Source: Arcobacter porcinus
GTDB taxonomy: Bacteria > Campylobacterota > Campylobacteria > Campylobacterales > Arcobacteraceae
Direction: 5' to 3'
Length of the DNA stretch: 64,000 nt
Assembly (NCBI RefSeq): GCF_004299785.2
Contig: NZ_CP036246.2
Location: 310,001 to 374,000 of the forward strand
Under the pieces are notes generated by a model that was given only the letters and a program-made list of their open reading frames with translations, did not search any database and was not told where the DNA came from. Position numbers and translations under genes: made by a program. Position 1 is the stretch's first letter. Each line of letters opens with the position of its first letter. Shown one piece after another: positions 46,542 to 55,924 of this stretch.

Positions 46542-47845
46542 TAGATTTAGATGAGGTTTTAAATACTCTTGATTCTTCAAATTTAAATGTAGCTTTTGGA
46601 AGAATAAAAAATATATCTGCAATTACTTTAAGTGCAACAGGGCTTGATGTGGCTGTTGGAGATATAGTAAGAATTGAATCAGAACAAAAGCTTTATAGTG
46701 TTTTAGGAATGGTTACTGTTTTAAATAATGACTCTTTTATAATAGTTCCATTTTCTTTTATTGAGGGTTTTAAAATTGATGATAAAGTATATTTACAAAG
46801 AGATGGATTAACTATTAAGTGTGGAGATGGGCTTCTTGGAAGGGTTGTAAATGCTTTAGGAGAACCAATTGATAGTAAAGGAAAAATAAGAGATATTGAT
46901 ACAAATTCTTCAATAAATAAAGAGTCTATCTCTCCTTTGGAAAGAGGAATAATTGATCAAAAATTTTCAACAGGAGTAAAAGCAATAGATTCAATGTTAA
47001 CTTGTGGAAAAGGTCAAAAAGTTGGTATTTTTGCTGGAAGTGGAGTTGGAAAATCTACACTTATGGGAATGATTGTAAAAGGATGCCAAGCTACAATAAA
47101 AGTAATTGCACTTATTGGTGAAAGAGGAAGAGAGATACCTGAGTTTATTCATTATAATTTAGATAATGATTTAGAAAATACTGTTATTGTAACTGCAACT
47201 TCTGATGAATCAGCTTTAATGAGAAAATATGGAGCATTTACAGCAATGGCAATTGCTGAATATTTTAGGGATAAAGGGCATGATGTACTACTTATGATGG
47301 ATAGCGTTACAAGATTTGCAATGGCACAAAGAGAGATAGGATTAAGTACAGGAGAACCACCTGTGAGTAGAGGTTATCCACCATCAGTTTTTTCACTTTT
47401 ACCACAGCTTATGGAGAGAGCTGGAAATAGTAAACAAGGTTCAATTACTGCTTTTTTTACAGTTTTAGTTGATGGAGATGATATGAATGATCCAATTGCA
47501 GATCAAAGTAGATCTATTCTTGATGGTCATATTGTACTAACTAGAGATTTAACTGAACAAGGTTTTTATCCTCCAATAAATATATTAAAATCAGCATCAA
47601 GAGTAATAGATAAGGTAGTTACAAAAGAGCATTATAATGATTTTTTAAAGTTAAAAAGGATATTATCACTAATAAAAGAGAATGAAGTTTTAATAAGAGT
47701 TGGTGCATACAAAAAAGGTGCAGATTTAGAACTTGACAATGCTATATCAAAAAGAGAAAAAGCAAGAGCATTCCTTACTCAAGGAACTTTAGAAAAATAT
47801 AATTTTGATGAGATTGTCGCAAATTTAAAAAAGGTTTTACAATGA
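46538..47845 (+). CDS. fliI: Flagellar export ATPase FliI
   Basis: F1-beta-like hexameric ATPase of the flagellar type III export apparatus. The 435 residues have the Walker A motif AGSGVGKSTLMG (about 166-177), the catalytic Glu in LIGERGREIPEF, the VTRFAMAQREIGL segment and the conserved GEPPVSRGYPPSVFSLLPQL region. The start is GTG, overlapping the previous stop; this fits the family N terminus. Its stop overlaps flgL (ATGA). Confidence 0.97.
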   Translation: MIDLDEVLNTLDSSNLNVAFGRIKNISAITLSATGLDVAVGDIVRIESEQKLYSVLGMVTVLNNDSFIIVPFSFIEGFKIDDKVYLQRDGLTIKCGDGLLGRVVNALGEPIDSKGKIRDIDTNSSINKESISPLERGIIDQKFSTGVKAIDSMLTCGKGQKVGIFAGSGVGKSTLMGMIVKGCQATIKVIALIGERGREIPEFIHYNLDNDLENTVIVTATSDESALMRKYGAFTAMAIAEYFRDKGHDVLLMMDSVTRFAMAQREIGLSTGEPPVSRGYPPSVFSLLPQLMERAGNSKQGSITAFFTVLVDGDDMNDPIADQSRSILDGHIVLTRDLTEQGFYPPINILKSASRVIDKVVTKEHYNDFLKLKRILSLIKENEVLIRVGAYKKGADLELDNAISKREKARAFLTQGTLEKYNFDEIVANLKKVLQ

Positions 47846-48987
47846 TATCTTTAGATAGTACAATGTATAGATTAGGGAATCTGAATAAATATCAAGCAAA
47901 ATTAAGCTTTCAAATGGGTGGTAGTAAACTTCAATATGGAAGTGATGATTCAGTTACATTTGGAAGAATAGTTCATACTGAAGATCAAATGAGATTAAAC
48001 AAAGGAATAGTTGCTCAAATAGATAGAGCAAATGTTTTAAATAAATCATCAGATGCAGCTATTAATGAGATGAAAAAAATTATGGATAGTATAACTCAAC
48101 AACTTATCCAAGCAAATACTTCAACAACAGGTGTTGAAGGATTAGCAGCTATTGCTCAACAGCTGGAAGGACTAAAACAAAATCTTTTTGATTTAGGAAA
48201 TACACAAACAGAAGGGCAGTTTGTTTTTGCAGGAAGTGATGCTTCTGTTAAGCCATTTTCTATGGATACAAATGGAAAAGTTACATATAATGGAGATTCA
48301 AATTTAAGAAAAATTGCTGTTGATGATGGTTCTTATAGAGAAAGAGGAGTAAATGGAATTGATGTTTTAACTTTTGTTGCTGAATCAGCATATAAAGGTG
48401 GAACACTAAATTTCCAAGCTGGAGATAAAATTACAGATCAAGATGGGAATGAGTGGGTTTTAAATGCAGCAACAAACGAACTAGAAAAAACAAATTGGGA
48501 TGGTTCAAAAGATATTATTGCTGTTGTTCCTCCAATTGCTCCTGATAATAACTATACAGCAGCATTACCAAATACAGATGGAATAAAATTTGAAGCAAGA
48601 AGAAGTACTTTTGATATGCTAGATGATGCTATTAGAAGTTTAAAAGGGCTTGATGAATTTGGAAATCCAGCTTTTCCAGGAGATGATGCAGCAAATTATG
48701 CATTTAGAAGAGAGGGAATCTCACAAGCAGTTGATGATATTAAAAAAGTTTATGATGCAGCTGTTATTGCTCATGCTGATCTTGGGGGAAGAAATAAAAC
48801 TTTTGAAGTGACACATGAAAGATTGAGTGCAAAAATTACTCAATTAGATATACTAGATAAAGCTTTAGGTTCTACTGATCATACAGAAGTTACTATGAAT
48901 TTAAAAGCATTAGATATCTCTTTTGCAGCAATATCTTTTACTATTAATAAAACATTTGAACTATCTTTAGTTAATTTTATGAGATAA
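47842..48987 (+). CDS. flgL: Flagellar hook-filament junction protein FlgL
   Basis: Hook-associated protein 3 of 381 residues, related to flagellin. The N terminus has the helical region with SSDAAINEMKKIMDSITQQL and GVEGLAAIAQQLEGLKQNL, followed by TEGQFVFAGSD. The C terminus is a coiled helix (KITQLDILDKALGSTDHTEV, then LSLVNFM). It overlaps the fliI stop by 4 nt and precedes flhA by 20 nt. flgK is not in the window. Confidence 0.88.
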   Translation: MISLDSTMYRLGNLNKYQAKLSFQMGGSKLQYGSDDSVTFGRIVHTEDQMRLNKGIVAQIDRANVLNKSSDAAINEMKKIMDSITQQLIQANTSTTGVEGLAAIAQQLEGLKQNLFDLGNTQTEGQFVFAGSDASVKPFSMDTNGKVTYNGDSNLRKIAVDDGSYRERGVNGIDVLTFVAESAYKGGTLNFQAGDKITDQDGNEWVLNAATNELEKTNWDGSKDIIAVVPPIAPDNNYTAALPNTDGIKFEARRSTFDMLDDAIRSLKGLDEFGNPAFPGDDAANYAFRREGISQAVDDIKKVYDAAVIAHADLGGRNKTFEVTHERLSAKITQLDILDKALGSTDHTEVTMNLKALDISFAAISFTINKTFELSLVNFMR

Positions 48988-49007
48988 TTTAAATTATTTA
49001 GCAATAT

Positions 49008-51119
49008 ATGAAATTTAGTTTTAAAGATATTTTTTCAAGGGATTTAATAGCAGTAGCGCTATTTTTAGCTATGCTTGCTATTATTATAATCCCTTTGAAT
49101 CAAACTGCAATAGATTTTTTTATATCTATTTCACTTGCTTTATCGTTTTTAATACTATTAATTTCATTATATATACAAAAACCAGCTGATTTAACAACTT
49201 TTCCAACACTACTTTTGATTTTAGTAATCTTTAGACTTGCTTTAAGTATTGCAACAACAAGATCAATTTTAAGTGAAGGTCATAATGGACCAGATGCAGT
49301 AAGTACAATCATAACATCTTTTGGAGAGTTTGTTGTTGGTGGTAATATGGTTATTGGGGTTGTTATTTTCATAATTTTAGTTTTAATTAACTTTATGGTT
49401 GTAACAAAAGGTGCTACAAGGGTTGCAGAAGTAACTGCAAGATTTACACTTGATTCAATGCCTGGAAAGCAAATGGCTATTGATGCTGATTTAAATGCTG
49501 GTTTTATAGATGATAAAGAAGCACAAGAAAGAAGAAAAGCACTTATAACTGAAGCAAACTTCTATGGGGCAATGGATGGATCATCAAAGTTCGTAAAAGG
49601 TGATGCTATTGCTGGAATTATAATTACGGTTGTAAATATCATAGGTGGACTTTTAGTTGGTATTTTTCAACATGGTTTAAGTGCAGGAGAAGCTGCTAAT
49701 ATATATACAATTCTAACAATTGGTGATGGACTTGTTACACAAATTCCAGCACTTTTAACATCAACTGCAACAGCAATTATAATAACTCGTTCAAACACAG
49801 ATGAAGAGAGATTTGCAACAAGAGCTGTAAATCAATTAATAAAAGATAGTAAATCACTTATTTTAGTTGGAATAGGGCTTGTTCTTTTTGCTTTAGTTCC
49901 AGGTTTTCCTACTGGAATTCTATCTTCTATGGGTATTTTACTTATAGCTTTAGGTTATACAATTGTTATGATTGAAAGAGGTGATGATAACTTTGTAACA
50001 AGAATGTTTAAGCCACCTGTTGTTAAAAAGATAGAAAAACCAAGTGAACTAAAAGAACAAAAAAGAAAAGAAGCTGCTGTTGATGAAAATCAAAGTATAG
50101 AAACAGTTATGAAGCTTGAAGTTCTTGAGCTGAAACTTGGAATTAGACTTTTACAATTAGTTCAAGGAAACTCTGAATTACTTGATAAAATTAAAGCTAT
50201 TAGAAAAAATATAGCTGGAGAATTAGGATTTATAATTCCACAAATAAGAATTTCTGATGATACAAGTTTAGCTCCAAATGAGTATCAATTTTATTTAAAA
50301 AGAATTCCGCTTGTAAAAGGAAGAATTGAAGTAGATAAATATCTTGCTATGGGTGGATTATCTAGTGAAAAATTAGTTGGATTAAAAGTTAAAGAGCCTG
50401 TATTTAATCTTGATGCAATTTGGATAACAAAAGAGCTAAGAGAAGAAGCTTTAATGAAAGGATTTACAGTTGTTGATGCTCCAACAATTATATCAACACA
50501 TATTTCAGAAATTATAAGAAGACATGCTGAAGATATTATTACAAGACAAGATATTGTTGATATTATTGATAGATTGAAAAAAGATTTCCCAATTGTTGTA
50601 GAAGAAGCTATGAAAGTTGCTTCTTATGGAAGTTTATTAAAAGTATGTAAAGATTTATTACATGAAAAAATACCAATTATTGATATGCTAACAATAATTG
50701 AAGCAATTGCAGATATTGCTGAGTTTACAAAAGCACCTGAAATTTTACTTGAGCATGTAAGAGCAAAACTTTATAGACTTATAACTCAAAAATATAAAGA
50801 TAGCGATGGTATTTTGCATATTGTTACAATTAAACCAGAGTTAGAACAACACTTTATTAGTAAACTTCAAGATAATCATGGAGCTAGTCAATTAATGTTA
50901 AGTATTGCAGAGATTAATAATCTTGTAACAAAAACAAAACAACTAATTGATACTGTTGAGAAAAAAGGATTCTCAAAAATAGCTATGGTTGTAGATCCTG
51001 TTCTAAGAAAAAGAATATCTGAAATTTATGAGAAATTTGGTATGATTATCCCTGTTTTATCTCACGCAGAATTAGATTCAAAAGCAAATTTTGCTATTGA
51101 AGGTACTTTAGAGTTTTAA
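49008..51119 (+). CDS. flhA: Flagellar export gate protein FlhA
   Basis: Export-gate protein of 703 residues with about eight N-terminal membrane helices (to about 340) and a C-terminal cytoplasmic ring domain. The FHIPEP signature is clear (TARFTLDSMPGKQMAIDADL, about 143-162), as is the late EIIRRHAEDIITRQD segment. It closes the flagellar block. No clear terminator follows, only AT-rich sequence before the MFS gene. Confidence 0.97.
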   Translation: MKFSFKDIFSRDLIAVALFLAMLAIIIIPLNQTAIDFFISISLALSFLILLISLYIQKPADLTTFPTLLLILVIFRLALSIATTRSILSEGHNGPDAVSTIITSFGEFVVGGNMVIGVVIFIILVLINFMVVTKGATRVAEVTARFTLDSMPGKQMAIDADLNAGFIDDKEAQERRKALITEANFYGAMDGSSKFVKGDAIAGIIITVVNIIGGLLVGIFQHGLSAGEAANIYTILTIGDGLVTQIPALLTSTATAIIITRSNTDEERFATRAVNQLIKDSKSLILVGIGLVLFALVPGFPTGILSSMGILLIALGYTIVMIERGDDNFVTRMFKPPVVKKIEKPSELKEQKRKEAAVDENQSIETVMKLEVLELKLGIRLLQLVQGNSELLDKIKAIRKNIAGELGFIIPQIRISDDTSLAPNEYQFYLKRIPLVKGRIEVDKYLAMGGLSSEKLVGLKVKEPVFNLDAIWITKELREEALMKGFTVVDAPTIISTHISEIIRRHAEDIITRQDIVDIIDRLKKDFPIVVEEAMKVASYGSLLKVCKDLLHEKIPIIDMLTIIEAIADIAEFTKAPEILLEHVRAKLYRLITQKYKDSDGILHIVTIKPELEQHFISKLQDNHGASQLMLSIAEINNLVTKTKQLIDTVEKKGFSKIAMVVDPVLRKRISEIYEKFGMIIPVLSHAELDSKANFAIEGTLEF

Positions 51120-51168
51120 TTTTTAAATTATTTAACACTTTATTTTTATACATTTTTTAAGGATTTTT

Positions 51169-52353
51169 TTGAAATATTATTATAATTTTCTAAAAGGAAA
51201 TCCAACTATTCGAGGATTGTCTCTAGTAAATCTTATTGCATCATTTGGTGCATGGTTTTCTACTGTTGCTATTTATACTATGGTTGTTGATTTCGGTTCA
51301 AATGAATTAGTTATTGCATTGGTTACAGCAATGCACTTTATACCTGCTATTATTATTGCACCATTTAGTGGTAGTTTGATTGATAGATCTAAAATAAAAA
51401 TACTTATGGTTTCAGTTCTTTTTATTGAACTTTTAATGACAGCTTGTTTTTTACTTATATCATCAGCTTCTGATATGTGGTTATTATTGATTCTTATATT
51501 TATAAGAATGAGTGCAGCTTCAATATTCTTTTCAAGTGAAATGTCCCTTTTAGCTAAGCTTCTAAGTGGAAAAGATCTTCAAACTGCAAATGAGATTCAA
51601 TCTATTATCTGGTCATTTTCATATGCAGTTGGAATGGCAACAAGTGGAATTGTTGTAAATATTTATAATCCAAAAACTGCAATTATGATTGATGTTGTTA
51701 TTTTTATTGTAGCATTTATAATATTTTCTAGAATACAAATTAATATTAAGTATAAGAAAGTTGAAGAGAAAATATTTGAACTTATGATAGATGGATTAAG
51801 GTATATAAAAAACAATAAAATCATTATTCATCTTATAATACTACATGCTAGTGTAGGACTTACATCTTATGATGCACTTATTACAATTTTGGCTAAGAAT
51901 GAATATAAAGAGCTAATTGCTGTTCCTTTAGCTATTGGATTATCAAATGCAGTTAGAGCTATTGCGCTTATGATTGGACCAATATTTTTAAATAAGATTA
52001 TTAAAAAAAGTAATTTACATTATCTATTGTTTTTTCAAGGACTTACAATAATATTTTGGGCATTTACTCAATTTAATTTTTATTTATCATTAATCGCACT
52101 ATTCTTTGTAGGTTTTAGTACAGCATTTTTATGGTCATATACATACTCTTTATTACAGGATAGATGTGATAATAAATATATAGGAAGAGTTATTTCATAT
52201 AATGATATGGTTTTTATGATGGCAAATGTTTTAACAACTTTCTTTATTGGATCTATGGCTCATATTACTACAACAACAATAATTACGATTTGTTTGGGAG
52301 TGGCATTTATATTTTATGCTATATATTATATACAAATATATAAAGATATATAA
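51169..52353 (+). CDS. Major facilitator superfamily transporter
   Basis: A 394-residue transporter with about 12 hydrophobic helices, beginning FLKGNPTIRGLSLVNLIA. The loop between helices 2 and 3 has GSLIDRSKIKILM, like the MFS motif A region. The type resembles the DHA3 (macrolide-efflux-like) group, but the substrate cannot be told from sequence. The start is TTG with AAGGA upstream; it gives a normal N terminus. It is the first non-flagellar gene after flhA and is followed by a hairpin. Confidence 0.85.
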   Translation: MKYYYNFLKGNPTIRGLSLVNLIASFGAWFSTVAIYTMVVDFGSNELVIALVTAMHFIPAIIIAPFSGSLIDRSKIKILMVSVLFIELLMTACFLLISSASDMWLLLILIFIRMSAASIFFSSEMSLLAKLLSGKDLQTANEIQSIIWSFSYAVGMATSGIVVNIYNPKTAIMIDVVIFIVAFIIFSRIQINIKYKKVEEKIFELMIDGLRYIKNNKIIIHLIILHASVGLTSYDALITILAKNEYKELIAVPLAIGLSNAVRAIALMIGPIFLNKIIKKSNLHYLLFFQGLTIIFWAFTQFNFYLSLIALFFVGFSTAFLWSYTYSLLQDRCDNKYIGRVISYNDMVFMMANVLTTFFIGSMAHITTTTIITICLGVAFIFYAIYYIQIYKDI

Positions 52354-52354
52354 A

Positions 52355-52382
52355 AAAAGCTTTATGGTACAATCAAGCTTTT
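52355..52382 (+). terminator. Terminator hairpin after the MFS gene, with a promoter -10 in its loop
   Basis: AAAAGCTT (52355-52362) pairs with AAGCTTTT (52375-52382) over a 12-nt loop, with the T residues supplied by the right arm. The loop contains TGGTACAAT (52365-52373), an extended -10 for the next gene. The hairpin starts directly after the MFS stop. Confidence 0.55.
52365..52373 (+). promoter_or_regulatory. Extended -10 promoter of the flavin reductase-like gene
   Basis: TGGTACAAT lies 26 nt before the ATG, inside the loop of the hairpin that follows the MFS gene. The AAAAAGGAGAG ribosome-binding site follows at 52387-52397. Confidence 0.55.
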
Positions 52383-52399
52383 AAATAAAAAGGAGAGAT

Positions 52400-52963
52400 A
52401 TGATTTTAAATTATGAAGAGATAAATGATTTAAATAGATATAAAATTATGTCAGGAACTATTGTTCCACGACCAATTGCTTGGATTGTAACAGAAGATAA
52501 TGGAGTTTTAAATGCTGCACCTTTTTCTTACTTTATACCAATTTCAACTAATCCAGCGCTTGTAATTGTAGCAATTGGAAAAAAAGATGATGGAAGCCCA
52601 AAAGATAGTTTAGCAAATATTTTAAAGAGTAAAAAAGCAACTATCTGTTTTCCAAATAAAGATAATTATGAAGAAGTTCAAAAATGTGCTACACAACTTT
52701 GTAAAAGTGAGAGTGAAATAGAGAAATATGAGATTGAAGTTCAAAAAGAGTTAGATGATTATCCTCCAATGATATCTTCAACACAAACAGCACTTTTTTG
52801 TGAGTATTTTGATACATATAAAATTGATGGAGATACAACACCTGTTATATTAAAGATAAACTATCAATATATTGAAGATGATAGGATAAATGAAAGAAAT
52901 CATACAAAAATTGAGAGTTTAGGAAGAGTTGGAATTACTTTTAAAGCTATGGTTGAAATATAG
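52400..52963 (+). CDS. Flavin reductase-like FMN-binding protein
   Basis: A 187-residue member of the flavin reductase-like split-barrel family. It shows the family segment GTIVPRPIAWIVTEDNG (about 19-35) followed by NAAPFSYFIPISTNPALV and DSLANILKSKKATICF, where FMN is usually bound. Such proteins reduce or carry flavin, but the partner and substrate are unknown. It has its own promoter and is convergent with mnmA, with a bidirectional terminator between. Confidence 0.85.
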   Translation: MILNYEEINDLNRYKIMSGTIVPRPIAWIVTEDNGVLNAAPFSYFIPISTNPALVIVAIGKKDDGSPKDSLANILKSKKATICFPNKDNYEEVQKCATQLCKSESEIEKYEIEVQKELDDYPPMISSTQTALFCEYFDTYKIDGDTTPVILKINYQYIEDDRINERNHTKIESLGRVGITFKAMVEI

Positions 52964-52972
52964 TTTAATTTA

Positions 52973-52999
52973 AATAAATCTGCTTTTAGCAGATTTATT
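52973..52999. terminator. Bidirectional terminator between the flavin reductase-like gene and mnmA
   Basis: A perfect 11-bp stem (52973-52983 with 52989-52999, loop TTTTA) lies 10 nt after the plus-strand stop and 3 nt after the mnmA stop on the other strand. Both flanks are AT-rich, so it can serve both convergent genes. Confidence 0.75.
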
Positions 53000-53001
53000 A
53001 A

Positions 53002-54036
53002 TTAATTTGCACTTTTTATAAAAGCACTTCCTATTACTTTATCATTATCATAAAATACAGCTAATTGACCACTAGCAACTCCAAATGCAGGCTCTTTTAA
53101 ATGAATAATTGCTTGATTATCAATAATTTCAACATCACAAGGAGTAGAATTACTTCTATATCTTAATTTTACACCACAAGAGAATTTTGTATCATTAATA
53201 TACATATTCAAATTTTCACATAAAACTTCATTTACTTCAAGAGCTGGTTTTTTACCAACAACAATAGTATTATCTTTTGGATTAAGTTTTGTTACAAAAT
53301 GAGGTTCGTGAGCACCATTTACAGTAAAACCTTTTCTTTTCCCTATTGTGTAGTGAGCATATCCTTTATGCTTTCCTACCACATTTCCAGCTTCATCTAA
53401 GACATCTCCTTCAACATCAATATTTTGATGTTTTTTAATAACATCTGTATAAACTGTTTCTACAAAACATATCTCTTGAGATTCATTTTTTTCTGTTATT
53501 CTTTTATATGCTACATCAATTTGTGCACCCATTTTTACAATATCCTCTTTTTTATAAGAGTTTAAAGGAAATATCATAAAAGGAAGAGCTTCTTTTGGAA
53601 TTTGTGATAAGAAGTAGCTTTGATCTTTTGATAAATCATCAGCAACATAGAAAAACTTACCATCTGTTTTTGCATAGTGACCAGTTGCTAAAAGAGAAGC
53701 TCCTTGTTCTTTTGCAAAATCAAGCATTGCACCAAATTTAATATTTCTATTACATTTAACACATGGATTAGGTGTTGTTCCTTCTAAATAAGAGTTTACA
53801 AAATAGTCATAAACCTCTTCACTAAATTTTTTTGATAGGTCTAGTATATGATATTTTATATCAAGAAATTTTGCTACATCATCAATATATTTTAAATTTG
53901 ATTCATGGTAACCATCAGTTCTATTATGAAGTTTTAAATATATTCCTTCTACTTCATATCCATCTTTTTGTAACATATATGCTGTAACTGAAGAGTCAAT
54001 TCCACCACTCATTCCAACCATTACTTTTTTTGCCAT
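53002..54036 (-). CDS. mnmA: tRNA-specific 2-thiouridylase MnmA
   Basis: Makes 2-thiouridine at position 34 of tRNA-Lys, Glu and Gln with IscS-derived sulfur. The 344 residues have the PP-loop SGGIDSSVTA (about 10-19), the catalytic Cys in TPNPCVKCNRNIKF, LATGHYAKT, DQSYFL and the second Cys in SQEICFV. The C-terminal beta domain ends normally. The start ATG follows AAGGAAAA; a 7-bp stem-loop (54055-54071) lies in its leader. Confidence 0.96.
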   Translation of the reverse strand: MAKKVMVGMSGGIDSSVTAYMLQKDGYEVEGIYLKLHNRTDGYHESNLKYIDDVAKFLDIKYHILDLSKKFSEEVYDYFVNSYLEGTTPNPCVKCNRNIKFGAMLDFAKEQGASLLATGHYAKTDGKFFYVADDLSKDQSYFLSQIPKEALPFMIFPLNSYKKEDIVKMGAQIDVAYKRITEKNESQEICFVETVYTDVIKKHQNIDVEGDVLDEAGNVVGKHKGYAHYTIGKRKGFTVNGAHEPHFVTKLNPKDNTIVVGKKPALEVNEVLCENLNMYINDTKFSCGVKLRYRSNSTPCDVEIIDNQAIIHLKEPAFGVASGQLAVFYDNDKVIGSAFIKSAN

Positions 54037-54054
54037 TATTTTTTCCTTTTTGAA

Positions 54055-54071
54055 TAGCTCAAAATGAGCTA
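54055..54071 (-). promoter_or_regulatory. Stem-loop in the mnmA leader
   Basis: TAGCTCA (54055-54061) pairs with TGAGCTA (54065-54071) over AAA, 18 nt before the mnmA start and 61 nt after the folK stop. There is no clean T run, so it is only a possible processing or control element. Confidence 0.3.
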
Positions 54072-54132
54072 AATTATTTATACTACTTAATAGAAATTTT
54101 ATTAGACTAAAAAGTAGAAAACTAAATTAAAC

Positions 54133-54615
54133 TTATTTAGAAAGTTTACTCAAAGGAATAGTCACAGATTCTCTACTTGCCCAATTTTTGTGAGGGATAA
54201 TTAATTTTTTTGTATCTATTTTTTTATTATCAAAAAATATAATATCAATATCCAGAGTTCTAGGCGCATCTTGAAAGGATCGCTTTCTTCCAAATTTATT
54301 TTCATATCTTTGCATTGCTTTTAAAAAGTCATTAGGACAAAGATTAGTTTTGAGCAAAATTATACCATTTAAAAAGTCATTTTGTTCAAGAAAACCAAAG
54401 GGTGGATTCTTCAAAAGAGGTGAAGTCATAAGTAAAGTAAATCTTGTGTCTTTTCTTAAACATAAGATTAATTTATCAAAAATAAGTTTCGTATTTCCAA
54501 TATTTCCGCCAATTCCAATAGTTACAAGATGTTTCATCAAAGAACTATTATTGAATTTTTTTGGAAAATTGGAATTATAAAAAAGTGTTAATTCAGGGCT
54601 CAAAGTTTTTCTCAA
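54133..54615 (-). CDS. folK: 2-amino-4-hydroxy-6-hydroxymethyldihydropteridine pyrophosphokinase
   Basis: HPPK of folate synthesis, which transfers pyrophosphate from ATP to the pterin. The 160 residues contain IGIGGNIGNTK near 33, NPPFGFLEQNDFLNG and the diagnostic DAPRTLDIDIIFFDNKKI (about 120-137). The start is TTG at 54615 with a GAGAG-like site upstream; it gives the 26-residue N-terminal extension (LSPELTLFYNSNFPKKF) that other Campylobacterota FolK also seem to have. An ATG at 54537 would start at MKHLVTIG and is an alternative. It lies between mnmA and pepQ on the same strand. Confidence 0.88.
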   Translation of the reverse strand: MRKTLSPELTLFYNSNFPKKFNNSSLMKHLVTIGIGGNIGNTKLIFDKLILCLRKDTRFTLLMTSPLLKNPPFGFLEQNDFLNGIILLKTNLCPNDFLKAMQRYENKFGRKRSFQDAPRTLDIDIIFFDNKKIDTKKLIIPHKNWASRESVTIPLSKLSK

Positions 54616-54699
54616 ATTTCTCTCTTTTTTTGCAAAAAAACTAAAACTTAGTAAAAAAGTATGGATTTATTTTTTGCAAATTTTAAATATCTTCATATT

Positions 54700-55722
54700 T
54701 TATAATATTTTTGCTTTACCATTTTGTATGCAAACTGTATCTTCTATTCTAACTCCAAACTCATTTGGTAAATAAATACCAGGTTCTATCGTAAATACCA
54801 TATTTTCTTCTATAATTTGTTCATTTTTACTATTTATATTTGGGAACTCATGAATATCAAGTCCAACTCCATGACCTGTACTATGAACAAAATATTTTCC
54901 ATAACCAGCTTGAGTAATATAATCTCTAGCAATTTTATCAACTTCAAAAGCCTTCATTCCAGCTCTTGTCTCTTTTATAGCTTTTTCTTGAGCATTTAGT
55001 ACAATGTCATAGATTTTTTGATATTTGCTATTTTTAAATTTTTGTTCTCTTTTAAAAGAGAAACTTGAAGAATTCATATTGCTTGTACAAGTTCTATCAG
55101 AACAATATCTTCTAAATTCAATCCCAGCATCAACTAATAATATATCGTTTTTTTGTAGAGTTTTTTTTGTAGGAAGTGCATGAGGTTTTGCTGCATTTTC
55201 ATTTATTGCAACTATTGCATCAAAAGAGACATCATATTTTGCTTTTTTACTCATTGCTTTATAGCACTCAAAACTAAGTGCTTGTTCACTCTTATTTATA
55301 CCATTTTTAGATATATATTTTGCAAAAGAGTTAAATCCATCTCTTCCTAATTGAGAAGCTTTTTTTAAAAGTTTTAATTCATAATCACTTTTTATTACTC
55401 TTTTATTTTTAGAAAAATTTATTTTTTCTTCAATATTAATCTCAAGATTTGATAGAAGTTTTCTATACTCTAAAATTGTAAAATCAATTGGATCTAAAAT
55501 AAGAGTTTTTATATTATTCTTTTTTAAAATATCACTAGCACTACTTATTAAATCGCTACTTTCAATAACTTCACAATTTTTACTATACTCTTTTGCTTCA
55601 ATTGTATATCTTGCATCTGTAATAAAAAACTTTTCACTTCCAAGATTTAAAAAGATTGCATTATCACAAGAAAAATTTGCTTCATAATATATAGCATTTT
55701 CATTTTTTAAAATATAATTCAT
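54700..55722 (-). CDS. pepQ: Xaa-Pro aminopeptidase/dipeptidase (M24 family)
   Basis: A metallopeptidase of 340 residues that removes N-terminal residues next to proline. The C-terminal pita-bread domain has all five metal ligands: Asp in LLVDAGIEF, Asp in CSDRTCT, His in HSTGHGVGLDIHEFP, Glu in FTIEPGIYLP and Glu in VRIEDTV. The N-terminal domain is short. Its upstream region is now joined to the left end of an IS110 element about 70 nt from the start. It is followed by folK. Confidence 0.92.
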   Translation of the reverse strand: MNYILKNENAIYYEANFSCDNAIFLNLGSEKFFITDARYTIEAKEYSKNCEVIESSDLISSASDILKKNNIKTLILDPIDFTILEYRKLLSNLEINIEEKINFSKNKRVIKSDYELKLLKKASQLGRDGFNSFAKYISKNGINKSEQALSFECYKAMSKKAKYDVSFDAIVAINENAAKPHALPTKKTLQKNDILLVDAGIEFRRYCSDRTCTSNMNSSSFSFKREQKFKNSKYQKIYDIVLNAQEKAIKETRAGMKAFEVDKIARDYITQAGYGKYFVHSTGHGVGLDIHEFPNINSKNEQIIEENMVFTIEPGIYLPNEFGVRIEDTVCIQNGKAKIL

Positions 55723-55789
55723 AGAACTTCCCTCGTATAATAAATTTATGAATATATAACCTAGCTTTTAGCTAAAAAATATATTCTTT
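55723..55789. other. pepQ upstream region, left flank of the IS element
   Basis: This 67-nt stretch lies between the pepQ start and the IS. It holds the pepQ ribosome-binding site (GAGGGAAG on the minus strand) and a small stem-loop of TAGCT (55762-55772 region) with AGCTA near 55770-55774. The pepQ promoter should be here or was disrupted by the insertion; I see only a loose TATTAT on the minus strand close to the start. Confidence 0.5.
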
Positions 55790-55844
55790 TAAGATTGAAG
55801 TACTAACTTCAAATCTTTTACTTTTTACAGTCTATGACTTTAGA
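55790..55844 (+). repeat. Left terminal inverted repeat of the IS110 element
   Basis: It pairs with 57279-57333. The outer part is itself a near-perfect hairpin (AAGATTGAAGT at 55791-55801, loop ACTA, then ACTTCAAATCTT with one bulge). T-rich sequence follows. Confidence 0.75.
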
Positions 55845-55924
55845 TATAACAACATTTTTTTCCTTGTAGCAATGATGGAATTGAATTTATATTTATTCTA
55901 GCAAACTACATTATATAAGCCTGT

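Noticed and set aside
21053-51119. Sigma54 (GG-N10-GC) and sigma28 promoters in the flagellar block
   Set aside because: Reading the gaps by eye gave no convincing match. Chance GG-GC pairs were ignored; a matrix scan would be needed to rule them out.
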